Of a DNA stretch of 64,000 nucleotides, positions 51,955 through 60,383 are shown piece after piece. A program made the position numbers and the translations under genes. This stretch comes from Flavobacterium ustbae (GTDB lineage: Bacteria > Bacteroidota > Bacteroidia > Flavobacteriales > Flavobacteriaceae). The notes below the pieces were generated by a model. It worked only from the letters and a program-made list of their open reading frames with translations, was not told the origin of the DNA and made no database searches. The stretch covers positions 1 through 64,000 of the forward strand of contig NZ_RPOC01000011.1 in assembly GCF_003946915.1 (NCBI RefSeq), in the 5' to 3' direction. Position 1 is the stretch's first letter, and every line of letters starts with the position of its first letter.

Positions 51955-52212
51955 ATGGATATAGTTAAATTTAAAATCACATCAAAAACGATAAAAGTAG
52001 AAGTACGAAATTCGAATAACTATGTTTTTAATTTTAATACTGCTTTAGAGATAGAAAAAGCAGACCGCGATGTTTTACTTAAACTTTACAATGCATTAGA
52101 TCTTCTTTTTAAGAAAGAAGCTACCATTGAAAATAAAAATTACATTTCTCCTAATCAGACTAATATATTAGATCAGATTTCTGCCGCAGATAATTCAGAG
52201 TTGGAGGAATAA
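51955..52212 (+). CDS. Small hypothetical protein
   Basis: This 85-residue protein has no signal peptide or hydrophobic segment. The first half is beta-like (DIVKFKITSKTIKVEVRNSNNYVFNF), the middle a helix (DRDVLLKLYNALDLLFKK, about 39-56), and the tail polar. I do not recognise the family. The short gap (34 bases) to the ACT-domain gene suggests co-transcription. No function is proposed. Confidence 0.55.
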   Translation: MDIVKFKITSKTIKVEVRNSNNYVFNFNTALEIEKADRDVLLKLYNALDLLFKKEATIENKNYISPNQTNILDQISAADNSELEE

Positions 52213-52246
52213 TTCATCTTATTTATTTTCATAAAAAACAGTTTAA

Positions 52247-52633
52247 ATGTCTGGAGAAAAAGATCTCGGTATAATTTTAAAAAATTTAAATCCTATTTTA
52301 AATGAAGGCCGATATGTTTATTGCTCATTAAACAATATCGACAACATTCCTTTCTCCAAAATTTTATTTCTTTTTAAAGAAAACGAGGGAATCACTGTAA
52401 TTCTAAAAAAAGAAGATGCAGACCAACTAAATCTCGATTATTCCTATGTTGCTGCTTGGATTACCTTTAAAATTCATTCTTCTTTAGAAGCGGTTGGAAT
52501 GACTGCTGCATTTTCAAAAATATTAGGCGAGGCAAACATTAGCTGTAATGTCGTGGCTGCCTATTATCACGACCATGTTTTCATTGATGAAAAAGATGCG
52601 GAATGTGCTATGAAGACACTGAAGCGCATCTAA
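52247..52633 (+). CDS. ACT-domain protein (COG3602-like)
   Basis: The 128-residue protein contains one ACT-like regulatory fold: YVYCSLNNIDNIPFSKILFLFKENEGITVILKKEDAD (about 18-54) then AWITFKIHSSLEAVGMTAAFSKILGEANISCNVVAAYYHDHVFI (about 64-107), the typical ACT_7/COG3602 C-terminal strand and helix. ACT domains bind amino acids or similar ligands. The family is of unknown role in most organisms. It is second in a two-gene unit with an unknown small protein. Confidence 0.78.
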   Translation: MSGEKDLGIILKNLNPILNEGRYVYCSLNNIDNIPFSKILFLFKENEGITVILKKEDADQLNLDYSYVAAWITFKIHSSLEAVGMTAAFSKILGEANISCNVVAAYYHDHVFIDEKDAECAMKTLKRI

Positions 52634-52844
52634 AAATCACTTCATTTTATCTTAAAAACAAATTAGTTTTTTTTCGAAGCCTGCCCTTTTACGCTAGTTT
52701 TCAACTGTATCGTTCAAAATATAATTTTCTGTATCTGTATCCTAGCCTATAATTGCTATAATTTTGCATTAGCACCCCTCTTTCATAATACAATAACTAC
52801 CTTGAAAGTGTAGAATCTGATTTGAAAAAAAAAAACAATATTTA

Positions 52845-53327
52845 ATGGAAAATAACAAACAATTAGAAATAGTTACCTATAACCCTAAATATCTCAAAAG
52901 TTTTAAGGATTTAAACATAGAATGGATTTCAAACTATTTTGTAGTAGAACCTAATGATGTAAAAGCGCTCGATCATGCCGAAGAATATATTATAAGTAAA
53001 GGCGGGGAAATTTTTTCTGTTATTTTAAATGATGAAGTTTTAGGCGTTTGTGCTTTAATTAAAAATGACGGAACAGATTACGATTACGAATTAGCAAAAA
53101 TGGCTGTAAGTCCGAAAGCACAGGGAAAACGAATTGGATTACTATTGGCCGAAACAGCTATAAAATGGGCAAAGGAAAAAGGTGCTTCCAAAATTTATCT
53201 GGAAAGCAACACCAAACTTCAACCTGCGATTAAACTGTATGAGAAATTAGGATTTGAAGAAATAAAAGGTGTTTCGTCTGGTTATAACAGAGTAGACATT
53301 CAGATGATGCTTACGCTGAATTCTTAA
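52845..53327 (+). CDS. GNAT family N-acetyltransferase
   Basis: The 160-residue protein has the GNAT acetyl-CoA fold: AEEYIISKGGEIFSVILNDEVLGVCALIKNDG (about 46-77), then ELAKMAVSPKAQGKRIGLLLAETAIKWAKEKGASKIYLESNTKLQPAIKLYEKLGFEE, where QGKRIG (about 92-97) is the pyrophosphate-binding Q-x-x-G-x-G/A-like loop. It acetylates an unknown amine. A TAATTTTG -7 element is at 52759-52766, about 80 bases upstream. Confidence 0.82.
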   Translation: MENNKQLEIVTYNPKYLKSFKDLNIEWISNYFVVEPNDVKALDHAEEYIISKGGEIFSVILNDEVLGVCALIKNDGTDYDYELAKMAVSPKAQGKRIGLLLAETAIKWAKEKGASKIYLESNTKLQPAIKLYEKLGFEEIKGVSSGYNRVDIQMMLTLNS

Positions 53328-53398
53328 AGCTGGACTATTTTATTAAAAGAAAAAGTGGACTATTGCTATTGTTCTTTTTCAAAATAAATTTGCTTTAA

Positions 53399-54127
53399 AT
53401 GGTAAAGACGATGAACATACACATTATACAACACGAAACCTACGAAGCTCCAGGCGCCTATCTAAATTGGGCTGAAAGCAGAAATTATACAATATCTTTT
53501 TCTAAAGTTTATGAAAATGATGCATTGCCAAATTCTGTTGACTTAATAGATATGCTGATTATAATGGGCGGGCCTCAAAGTCCAAATACGACTCTAGAAG
53601 AATGTCCTCATTTTAATGCCGAAGCTGAAATTTCATTAATGCAAAAGTGCATTGCTGCGGGAAAAGCAGTCGTTGGAGTTTGTTTAGGTTCACAATTAAT
53701 TGGCGAAGCTCTGGGCGCAAACTTCGGTCATAGTCCAGAAAAAGAAATTGGAGTTTTCCCGATCACTTTAACCGAAAACGGAATTAAAGATGAAAAAATA
53801 AATCATTTTGGTTCTGTTCTAAATGTTGGACATTGGCACAACGATATGCCAGGTTTGACAAAAGAAAGTAAGGTTTTGGCTTTTAGCGAAGGCTGTCCTG
53901 TCCAGATTGTTTCTTATTCTAATCTTGTCTATGGTTTTCAGTGTCACATGGAATTAACCGCTGAGGTTGTTTCTCTTCTAATTGAGAGTGAAACTGATTT
54001 ATTGGCCAAAAGCAAAAAACACCAATTTGTTCAAAATCCAGAAGAAATTCTTTCGCATGATTTTAGTGAAATGAATGAAAAACTTTTTCAGTTTTTAGAT
54101 AAACTTGTCGACGACTATAAAAGTTAG
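53399..54127 (+). CDS. Class I glutamine amidotransferase-like protein
   Basis: The 242-residue protein has the GMP-synthase-type amidotransferase fold. GVCLGSQL holds the nucleophile cysteine (Cys95), and GFQCHMELTAE carries the histidine and glutamate of the triad (His183, Glu185). IIMGGPQSPN (about 54-63) is the oxyanion loop. It lacks a synthetase domain, so it belongs to the stand-alone gamma-glutamyl-hydrolase/PuuD-like group with unknown substrate. An in-frame ATG at 53411 is an alternative start. Confidence 0.82.
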   Translation: MVKTMNIHIIQHETYEAPGAYLNWAESRNYTISFSKVYENDALPNSVDLIDMLIIMGGPQSPNTTLEECPHFNAEAEISLMQKCIAAGKAVVGVCLGSQLIGEALGANFGHSPEKEIGVFPITLTENGIKDEKINHFGSVLNVGHWHNDMPGLTKESKVLAFSEGCPVQIVSYSNLVYGFQCHMELTAEVVSLLIESETDLLAKSKKHQFVQNPEEILSHDFSEMNEKLFQFLDKLVDDYKS

Positions 54128-54150
54128 AATTTATAATCAACAATAAAAGT

Positions 54151-54180
54151 AAACCCTTCGACTAATGTTTAAGGGTTTTT
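54151..54180 (+). terminator. Terminator after the amidotransferase
   Basis: AAACCCTT and AAGGGTTT arms around a 12-base loop with following T-run. It starts 24 bases past the stop. Confidence 0.7.
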
Positions 54181-54341
54181 ATTTGAAAAATGCTGTAACA
54201 TTTCTCCAATAAAAGCGTTCAATCTTAAATTAAATTACGGTTCTTTGCAACTAATTACATTTTGAGGTTACTCAATTTCCGAATACAATAATATTGACAC
54301 CAATGAGTTTAGACTAGGAAGCTAGTCACGATATTTTCGTT

Positions 54342-54863
54342 ATGGACAATAAAAAGTTTATTTTAAGTTTAAAAAAAGGTAATGAAGCAGCTTTCAAAGA
54401 AGTATACTTCAGCTACTACGACAAACTTATCAATATTGCCAAACGATTTAATTCTTCTGTTTTTACTCCCGAAGATTTTGTTCAGGAAACTTTCATAAGA
54501 CTTTACAATAAAAGAGAACTCTTAAACGAAGAAGTTTTATTCGATAAGCAAATATTTGTGATCTGCAAGAACATTATTATCAATCATGTTAATAGAGAAA
54601 ACAAAGTAATTCCGTTAGATCCTGTTCAGGTTGATATCCCTCAGGAAGAACCAGAATCGGGAATTTTTGAAGAAAGACAAGAAAAATTACAAAACTTCAT
54701 CAGTCAGCTGCCAGAACAGCAGCAAAAAATATTCACTTTACATAAACTGGAAAACCTTAGCTATAAGGAGATTGCAGAAATAACGGATCTTTCTGAAAAG
54801 ACCATTGCCAATCATATTTATCTTGCCAGTAAATTTATTCGAAAAAAAATCGAAAACCATTAG
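54342..54863 (+). CDS. ECF-family RNA polymerase sigma factor
   Basis: The 173-residue protein has sigma-2 at about 10-80 (FKEVYFSYYDKLINIAKRF, PEDFVQETFIRLYNK) and sigma-4 at about 110-168 (FISQLPEQQQKIFTLHKLENLSYKEIAEITDLSEKTIANHIYLASKFIRKKI), the minimal pair of ECF factors. It is followed by a small ORF, a FecR-type anti-sigma, a TonB receptor and a DUF4249 lipoprotein, a cell-surface-signalling locus. The likely loop is: receptor senses a substrate, FecR releases the factor, and the factor turns on the receptor operon. A small hairpin (54312-54327) lies in its leader. Confidence 0.88.
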   Translation: MDNKKFILSLKKGNEAAFKEVYFSYYDKLINIAKRFNSSVFTPEDFVQETFIRLYNKRELLNEEVLFDKQIFVICKNIIINHVNRENKVIPLDPVQVDIPQEEPESGIFEERQEKLQNFISQLPEQQQKIFTLHKLENLSYKEIAEITDLSEKTIANHIYLASKFIRKKIENH

Positions 54864-54910
54864 GAACTTTTTAGTTCTCGTTTGTTATACTAAAAAACAA
54901 AGAACTAAAA

Positions 54911-55120
54911 ATGCACATCGAAGCGTATAAAACGAATGTTAGAACCAAAAAAGATGCAACTCTACTGACTGCACTTTTACAGTTCGTTATTTCCGACTGC
55001 ATCATAAATTTCGATAAACAAGGACGTGAAAATGTTCTTAAGATCGAAACCAATAGAGAAATTCACGAAATGGTTTATGGTGTTTTTACTAAACAGGGAT
55101 TTCAATGTCAACTTATTTAA
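54911..55120 (+). CDS. Small conserved protein between sigma and anti-sigma
   Basis: This 69-residue protein has an alpha/beta pattern: MHIEAYKTNVRTKKDATLLT, then CIINFDKQGRENVLKIETN and a last helix ending FTKQGFQCQLI. I recall a Bacteroidota group of similar size starting with a F/YKTNV segment and an INFD-x-(n)-LRIE strand. The ferredoxin-like (HMA-like) fold is a guess. It starts 48 bases after the sigma gene and ends 10 bases before the anti-sigma start, so it is in the same transcript. Its link with the signalling system is not known. Confidence 0.6.
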   Translation: MHIEAYKTNVRTKKDATLLTALLQFVISDCIINFDKQGRENVLKIETNREIHEMVYGVFTKQGFQCQLI

Positions 55121-55130
55121 AAATCTGAAA

Positions 55131-55973
55131 ATGGATAACGAAAAATTTGACAAGGAATTCGAAAAACTTTGGAACGAAACTTCCCATTCTCATTCAAATG
55201 AAGAAAAAGAAACTTCGTGGGAAGAATTTCGCGCCAAAACGTTTACTCAAAAGAAACGTTCCTTGAGAACGTGGCACTATTATTCTGCTGCCGCTGTTTT
55301 ACTTTTTGTTTTAATTGGAACTGGAATTTACTTTGACAGCAATCCTGTAAACGAAAATGCTGTTCTAGCCGAAACGGTAATCCAAAATACGACCTCAGCA
55401 ACCAAATATGTTGTCTTGCCAGACAGCTCTAAAGTAGAATTAAGTCCAAATTCAAAAATTAAATATGGAGAAAATTTTGCTTTAAATAGAAAAATTGAAA
55501 TTAAAGGTCAAGCGTATTTTAAAGTTAAAAAAGACAAGCAGCATCCGTTTCAGGTTTTCTGCGATGAAACGACAACAACAGTTTTAGGAACTTCTTTTAC
55601 CGTTAAGGAATCTGGAAACGAAGAAATAACCGTTGAACTTTTTGAAGGAAGCGTAGAAATGAGCGTAAAAGGAAAAGATCAAAAATGGATCTTGAAACCT
55701 GGCGATAAATTCACATATGCAAACCAAATTGCTTCGGTAACAGAATTCAGCCGATTTGTAGATTTTGATGACAAAAAACTCTCTGTTATCAGTCAATATA
55801 TTGAAGAAAACTACGGCTATAAAGTCAGTATTCCGAAAGAAAATCTAAATCAGAAAATCACGATTCGAATCAATAAAAAAGAAGATTTAAAAACGATTGT
55901 TCAACTAATATCCGAAATGTATAACCTAAACTTTGAAATAAATGAAGATTTAAAGCAGATTAATTTTCAATAA
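55131..55973 (+). CDS. FecR-type anti-sigma factor
   Basis: Starting at ATG 55131 it has 280 residues. A longer frame from 55026 overlaps the small gene before it and is not used. A cytoplasmic anti-sigma part (about 1-47) precedes one membrane segment (YYSAAAVLLFVLIGTGIYF, about 50-68), then the FecR domain (VLPDSSKVELSPNSKIKYG through GSVEMSVKGKDQKWILKPGD, about 92-195), and the DUF4974/STN-binding C-terminus (FDDKKLSVISQYIEENYGYKV, about 210-280). It passes the receptor signal to the ECF factor two genes upstream. Confidence 0.88.
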   Translation: MDNEKFDKEFEKLWNETSHSHSNEEKETSWEEFRAKTFTQKKRSLRTWHYYSAAAVLLFVLIGTGIYFDSNPVNENAVLAETVIQNTTSATKYVVLPDSSKVELSPNSKIKYGENFALNRKIEIKGQAYFKVKKDKQHPFQVFCDETTTTVLGTSFTVKESGNEEITVELFEGSVEMSVKGKDQKWILKPGDKFTYANQIASVTEFSRFVDFDDKKLSVISQYIEENYGYKVSIPKENLNQKITIRINKKEDLKTIVQLISEMYNLNFEINEDLKQINFQ

Positions 55974-56071
55974 AAACAAAAAGGATGTAAGCCGCGAAAC
56001 TCCACATCCTCCTAATATTCAGGATAACACGAGGTTATTCCATTTAATAATATTCAAAAATACAAAATTTC

Positions 56072-58690
56072 ATGAAGCATATAATTTCAGCATGCTTTTT
56101 TTTATTCAGCTTAGGTATGTCTGCTCAAGGCGTTACGGTAACTGTAGATCAAAATGTAACTTTAAAAGAATTCTTCAAACAGATTGAAAGCCAAACCGAT
56201 TTTAAATTTGCTTTTACAGATCAAATCGATACCAATAAAAAGTATTTTACACAAAATAAAACTTTTAAAAATATCGAAATCAGTAAGCTTATTACCGAAT
56301 TAAATCAGATTTCGTCTGTACAATTTTCTATAGTGGGCAATAATATTTTTGTGAAGCAGAAAGCTCAAACGCAAAAGCCTGCCAAAAAAAAAAGCAAGCT
56401 AAGCGGAACCGTTTATGATGATGAAAGACAGCCTGTAATTGGTGCTAATATTTACATTAAAGAACTGGAAACGGGCGTTGTAACAGATGCAAACGGAAAA
56501 TATAGTATTGAGGTTCCAAACGGAAACTATACCGTTCAGGTGAGTTATGTAGGTTTTAAAAATGAAGAAAAACGTGTTTCTGTTTCTGATGACAACAGAG
56601 TTAATTTCAACATAGATTCTGATAGCCAACAATTGGGAGAAGTTATTGTGGTGGCCAATAAAGCGGTTGACATCAAAACAACACAAATGAGTGTGAACAG
56701 ACTTTCTATGCAGGAAATCAAGAAAATTCCGGTTGCAATGGGCGAAGCCGATCCTTTAAAATCGATTTTGACTTTGCCAGGTGTAACCAATGCGGGAGAA
56801 GCTTCTTCTGGTTTTAACGTTCGTGGTGGTGCTGCAGATCAGAATTTGATTCTTTTGGATGGCGCTCCTGTTTATGCCGACTCCCACATGTTTGGGTTCT
56901 TTTCTATTTTCAATGCTGATGTCGTTAGCGGTTTAGATTTATACAAAGGCGGAATTCCGTCAAAATTTGGAGGGCGTGTTTCTTCTGTTCTAGATGTTAC
57001 ACAACAGACGGGAGATTTTGAAGAATATAAAGTAAATGGTGGAATCGGGATTATCTCGAGCCGGCTTTTAGTTCAAGGTCCGCTTGAAAAAGAAAAAGGT
57101 TCTTTTATTCTTTCTGGACGTGCTTCTTATGCACATTTATTTATGAAACTGGCTGACAATAATAACTCAGCTATGTTTTACGATTTGAATGCGAAATTAA
57201 ATTATCGTTTTAATGCCAAAAACACATTGTCTTTTTCTGGTTATTTCGGAAACGATTTATTTGACATTAATGATCGTTTTGCGAGTACGTACGGAAGCAC
57301 AATGGGAATTTTAAACTGGAAACATCAATTTTCTGATCGTTTAAACAGTAACTTGTCTACTTTCTATAGCGATTACAGGTTTAATCTAGAAATTCCGATT
57401 GAAAGTTTTCAATGGGACAGCAATATTCAGAGTTACGGATTGAAATACAATTGGAATTTCCAGCAGTCGGAGAAATTCAAAATCAATTATGGTGTTGATG
57501 GTTTGTATTATAATTTTAATCCTGGAGTTGTAAAACCAACTTCTTCAGATTCTCAGTTTAATTATATGCAGCTGGACAAAAAATACGCTTTAGAAGCTTC
57601 TGCTTTTGTTGATTTTGAAAATCAGATTACAGAGAAATTGAATTTCCGCTACGGACTTCGTTACAGCATGTTTTATCGTTTAGGAGATGAAACGATCAGC
57701 ACTTACGAAAATGGTCAGGCTGTAGTCTATAATCCGTTATATAATATTTACGAAGAAGGTACGCCAACGGGAAGTATCTCTTATGGAAAAGGAAAAACCA
57801 TCAGCAAATTCGATAATTTTGAACCGCGAGCTGCCTTATCTTATGCCTTTAATGAAGAAACTTCGGTAAAAGCAAGTTACAACAGAATGGCGCAGTACAT
57901 TCATATTTTATCCAACACGCAGTCTCCGTTACCAATGAGTATCTGGACTCCAAGTGGACCTTTTACAAAACCTCAGCTTTTGGATCAGTATGCGATGGGT
58001 TATTTTAGAAATTTCAAAGACGGCGATTACTCTTTAGAAACCGAATTATTCTACAAAAATGTTCAAAATCGTATTGACTATATTGACGGCGCTGATGTTT
58101 TGGCTAACAACAACATTGAGCAAGTTATTTTAAACGGAAAAGCCAGATCGTACGGAATGGAATTACTGTTCAGAAAAAATAGAGGCGTTTTCACCGGATG
58201 GGTTTCTTATACCTTATCTCGAGCAGAACAAAAAACGCCTGGAAGAACTCCCGAAGAACCAGGAATTGCAAATGGCAACTGGTATTTATCTGGTTACGAC
58301 AAAATGCATAATTTGAGTATTGTAGGAAGTTATGAACTAAACCCGAAATGGTCTTTTAATGGAAATTTCACTTTACAATCTGGTCAGCCAGTAACGTATG
58401 CAAATGGTTATTATGAAATGGGCGGTATTCACGTTCCAAATTATTCTTTAAGAAACGAAAACAGATTGCCTCTTTTCCACCACTTAGATCTTGCGGCGAC
58501 TTACACACCAAAACCAGATAAAAAGAAAGGATGGCAAAGCTATTGGGTTTTTAGCCTTTATAATGTGTACAACAGAAAAAATGCGGCTTCTATGAGTTTT
58601 ACAACCAATGAAGATACGGGGGCAAATGAAACCAGAAGACTTTCGATTTTCGGAATTGTACCTGGAGTTTCTTATAATTTTAAATTTTAA
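56072..58690 (+). CDS. TonB-dependent receptor with STN signalling domain
   Basis: The 872-residue receptor has a signal peptide (about 1-18, ending GMSAQ), an STN signalling domain (about 20-100: VTVDQNVTLKEFFKQIESQTDFKF), a CarboxypepD_reg-like sandwich (about 110-193: LSGTVYDDERQPVIGANIY), the plug (about 205-330 with ILTLPGVTNAGEASSGFNVRGGAADQN), and a barrel ending in YNFKF. The STN domain is what FecR reads, so it should act as sensor and transporter at once. There is no SusD; the partner is a DUF4249 lipoprotein. The substrate is unknown. Confidence 0.9.
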   Translation: MKHIISACFFLFSLGMSAQGVTVTVDQNVTLKEFFKQIESQTDFKFAFTDQIDTNKKYFTQNKTFKNIEISKLITELNQISSVQFSIVGNNIFVKQKAQTQKPAKKKSKLSGTVYDDERQPVIGANIYIKELETGVVTDANGKYSIEVPNGNYTVQVSYVGFKNEEKRVSVSDDNRVNFNIDSDSQQLGEVIVVANKAVDIKTTQMSVNRLSMQEIKKIPVAMGEADPLKSILTLPGVTNAGEASSGFNVRGGAADQNLILLDGAPVYADSHMFGFFSIFNADVVSGLDLYKGGIPSKFGGRVSSVLDVTQQTGDFEEYKVNGGIGIISSRLLVQGPLEKEKGSFILSGRASYAHLFMKLADNNNSAMFYDLNAKLNYRFNAKNTLSFSGYFGNDLFDINDRFASTYGSTMGILNWKHQFSDRLNSNLSTFYSDYRFNLEIPIESFQWDSNIQSYGLKYNWNFQQSEKFKINYGVDGLYYNFNPGVVKPTSSDSQFNYMQLDKKYALEASAFVDFENQITEKLNFRYGLRYSMFYRLGDETISTYENGQAVVYNPLYNIYEEGTPTGSISYGKGKTISKFDNFEPRAALSYAFNEETSVKASYNRMAQYIHILSNTQSPLPMSIWTPSGPFTKPQLLDQYAMGYFRNFKDGDYSLETELFYKNVQNRIDYIDGADVLANNNIEQVILNGKARSYGMELLFRKNRGVFTGWVSYTLSRAEQKTPGRTPEEPGIANGNWYLSGYDKMHNLSIVGSYELNPKWSFNGNFTLQSGQPVTYANGYYEMGGIHVPNYSLRNENRLPLFHHLDLAATYTPKPDKKKGWQSYWVFSLYNVYNRKNAASMSFTTNEDTGANETRRLSIFGIVPGVSYNFKF

Positions 58691-58694
58691 TGCT

Positions 58695-59537
58695 ATGAAT
58701 AAATTGAAAAAATATACAGTAATGAACAGAGCACTGGCATTAATAACTCTTCTTTTTGTTTTTTCTTTCGCTTCATGCGAAGATGTGGTAAATCTTGATT
58801 TGCCAACTGGCGAAACCAAACTGGTCATTGACGCCGAAATTATCTGGAAAAAAGGAACTGACGGAAAAGAACAAACCATAAAAATCAGTAAAACGGCTCC
58901 TTATTACAGCGGTTCTACACCAAAAGTTTCGGGCGCGCAAGTACGAATAGAAAACAGCAATGGCGACATTTTTACTTTTAACGAAACGGAAGCAGGAGTT
59001 TACAAATGCACCAATTTTGTTCCTGTAATTGATGCCGATTATAAATTATTTGTAGATGCGGAAGGACAAAGTTTCACGGCGACTGAAAAACTGACTTCTG
59101 TAAGTCCAATTAATAAAGTAGAACAGAAAATTGTTCCAGATTTTGATGGGAAAGATATCATCGAACTGACTTTTTATTACAACGATCCCGCAGATCAGAC
59201 TAATTTTTACGTAACCGATTATCAAAGCGAATTCTTGATTTATCCAGAATACGAAATTACAAATGATGAATTCTATAACGGAAACGAAATCAGTACGAGA
59301 TATTCTAGCGAAGACGACATAAAACCTGGAAATACCATAACGATTACACATCGAGGCGTTTCTAAGAATTTCTTTAATTATTGGAAACTAATTTTGGAAG
59401 CTTCAAACTCAAATCCGTTTTCTGTTCCTCCGGGAACCATTAGAGGAAATATTGTCAATAGTACTGATGCCAATAATTTTGCATTTGGTTATTTTAGACT
59501 TTGCGAAGCCGATCAGGTTCCTTATTTGGTACAATAA
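58695..59537 (+). CDS. DUF4249 family lipoprotein
   Basis: With start ATG 58695 (a second ATG is 27 bases on) the protein has about 280 residues and a lipoprotein signal ending FSFASC (cysteine at about 28). The mature part starts EDVVNLDLPTGETKLVIDAEIIWKKGTDG and continues beta-rich (VSGAQVRIENSNGDIFTFNETEAGVYKC), the usual pattern of DUF4249. These lipoproteins commonly follow TonB receptors in Bacteroidota and may assist substrate capture on the cell surface. It starts 4 bases after the receptor gene, closing the operon. Confidence 0.82.
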   Translation: MNKLKKYTVMNRALALITLLFVFSFASCEDVVNLDLPTGETKLVIDAEIIWKKGTDGKEQTIKISKTAPYYSGSTPKVSGAQVRIENSNGDIFTFNETEAGVYKCTNFVPVIDADYKLFVDAEGQSFTATEKLTSVSPINKVEQKIVPDFDGKDIIELTFYYNDPADQTNFYVTDYQSEFLIYPEYEITNDEFYNGNEISTRYSSEDDIKPGNTITITHRGVSKNFFNYWKLILEASNSNPFSVPPGTIRGNIVNSTDANNFAFGYFRLCEADQVPYLVQ

Positions 59538-59560
59538 AAACCCGTTTATTTAAAAAACAC

Positions 59561-59591
59561 AAAAGCCTTAAACATTTCGTTTAAGGCTTTT
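59561..59591. terminator. Bidirectional terminator, signalling operon and GNAT gene
   Basis: AAAAGCCTTAAAC and GTTTAAGGCTTTT are perfect arms around a 5-base loop, with T-rich flanks for both directions. Confidence 0.82.
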
Positions 59592-59592
59592 C

Positions 59593-60120
59593 TTATATCC
59601 AATCTGCTTTGTCAATCTGATACACAAAATTCAATTTTGGTTTTTCTCCGAAGTAAGCTACTTCTTCTTCGGCAATTTTTTCGGCTCCCACTCTTGAGAT
59701 TGCAATTTGAGAACGGAAATTTTCTGAACCGACATGAAACCTAACTTTAGAAACATATTCAAAAAGATAATCAAGCATCATTTTTTTTACGCTTAGATTA
59801 AATCCTTTTCCCCAGCAGGAAACCGTATAAAAAGTATAACCAATAAAAATACAATCTTCTTCCTGATTAAAATCGTAAAATCTTGTACTTCCTACAACTT
59901 CTTCAGTTGCTTTATTTATAATTTTAAATGCGCCTTTGCTTTTAATGGCTCCTTCAAAAAAAATTTCAAAAACTTCTTTCTTCCATCGGTCTTTGTTGGG
60001 ATGCTGTTCCCAAATTTTAGGATCAGAAGCAGCTTTATATAAAACATCAAAATCGTTTTCTTCTAAAGGAGATAAGATGCAAAGATCGTTTTCTAAAACA
60101 GGTTGTAGGTTTAAATTCAT
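59593..60120 (-). CDS. GNAT family N-acetyltransferase, RimJ/L-like
   Basis: This 175-residue protein has the GNAT fold of the RimJ/RimL type: CILSPLEENDFDVLYKAASDPKIWEQHP (about 13-40), FKIINKATEEVVGSTRFYDF (about 61-80), then FIGYTFYTVSCWGKGFNLSVKKMMLDYLFEYV (about 87-118) with the acetyl-CoA loop and VRFHVGSENFRSQIAISRVGAEKIAEEE. RimJ/RimL relatives acetylate ribosomal protein N-termini or small amines. The substrate is unknown. It is convergent with the DUF4249 gene, with a shared terminator. Confidence 0.85.
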   Translation of the reverse strand: MNLNLQPVLENDLCILSPLEENDFDVLYKAASDPKIWEQHPNKDRWKKEVFEIFFEGAIKSKGAFKIINKATEEVVGSTRFYDFNQEEDCIFIGYTFYTVSCWGKGFNLSVKKMMLDYLFEYVSKVRFHVGSENFRSQIAISRVGAEKIAEEEVAYFGEKPKLNFVYQIDKADWI

Positions 60121-60383
60121 TGCTTGTTTTTTTTTGAATTCTAAAATTAAGGAAAAAACATAGAAAAGCCTTCAAAGTCAAAAACTGAGTTTGGAGGTTT
60201 TCATTTTATAAAATCGAAAATTATTAGTGAATAAAAAAGAAAAATATGGTTATCCGTAAATTAAATTAAAATGTATAACTTAAATTTACACACAATATTA
60301 ATTAGAGAAATACACTATTCATAGTATATTGCTTAAATATATTTATATTAAAATTTAAACTAATAGAATACCAAAATAAATTA

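Noticed and set aside
60121..60383. Possible small gene or riboswitch before hsdM
   Set aside because: The 263 bases are very AT-rich with no conserved fold or frame that I can recognise.
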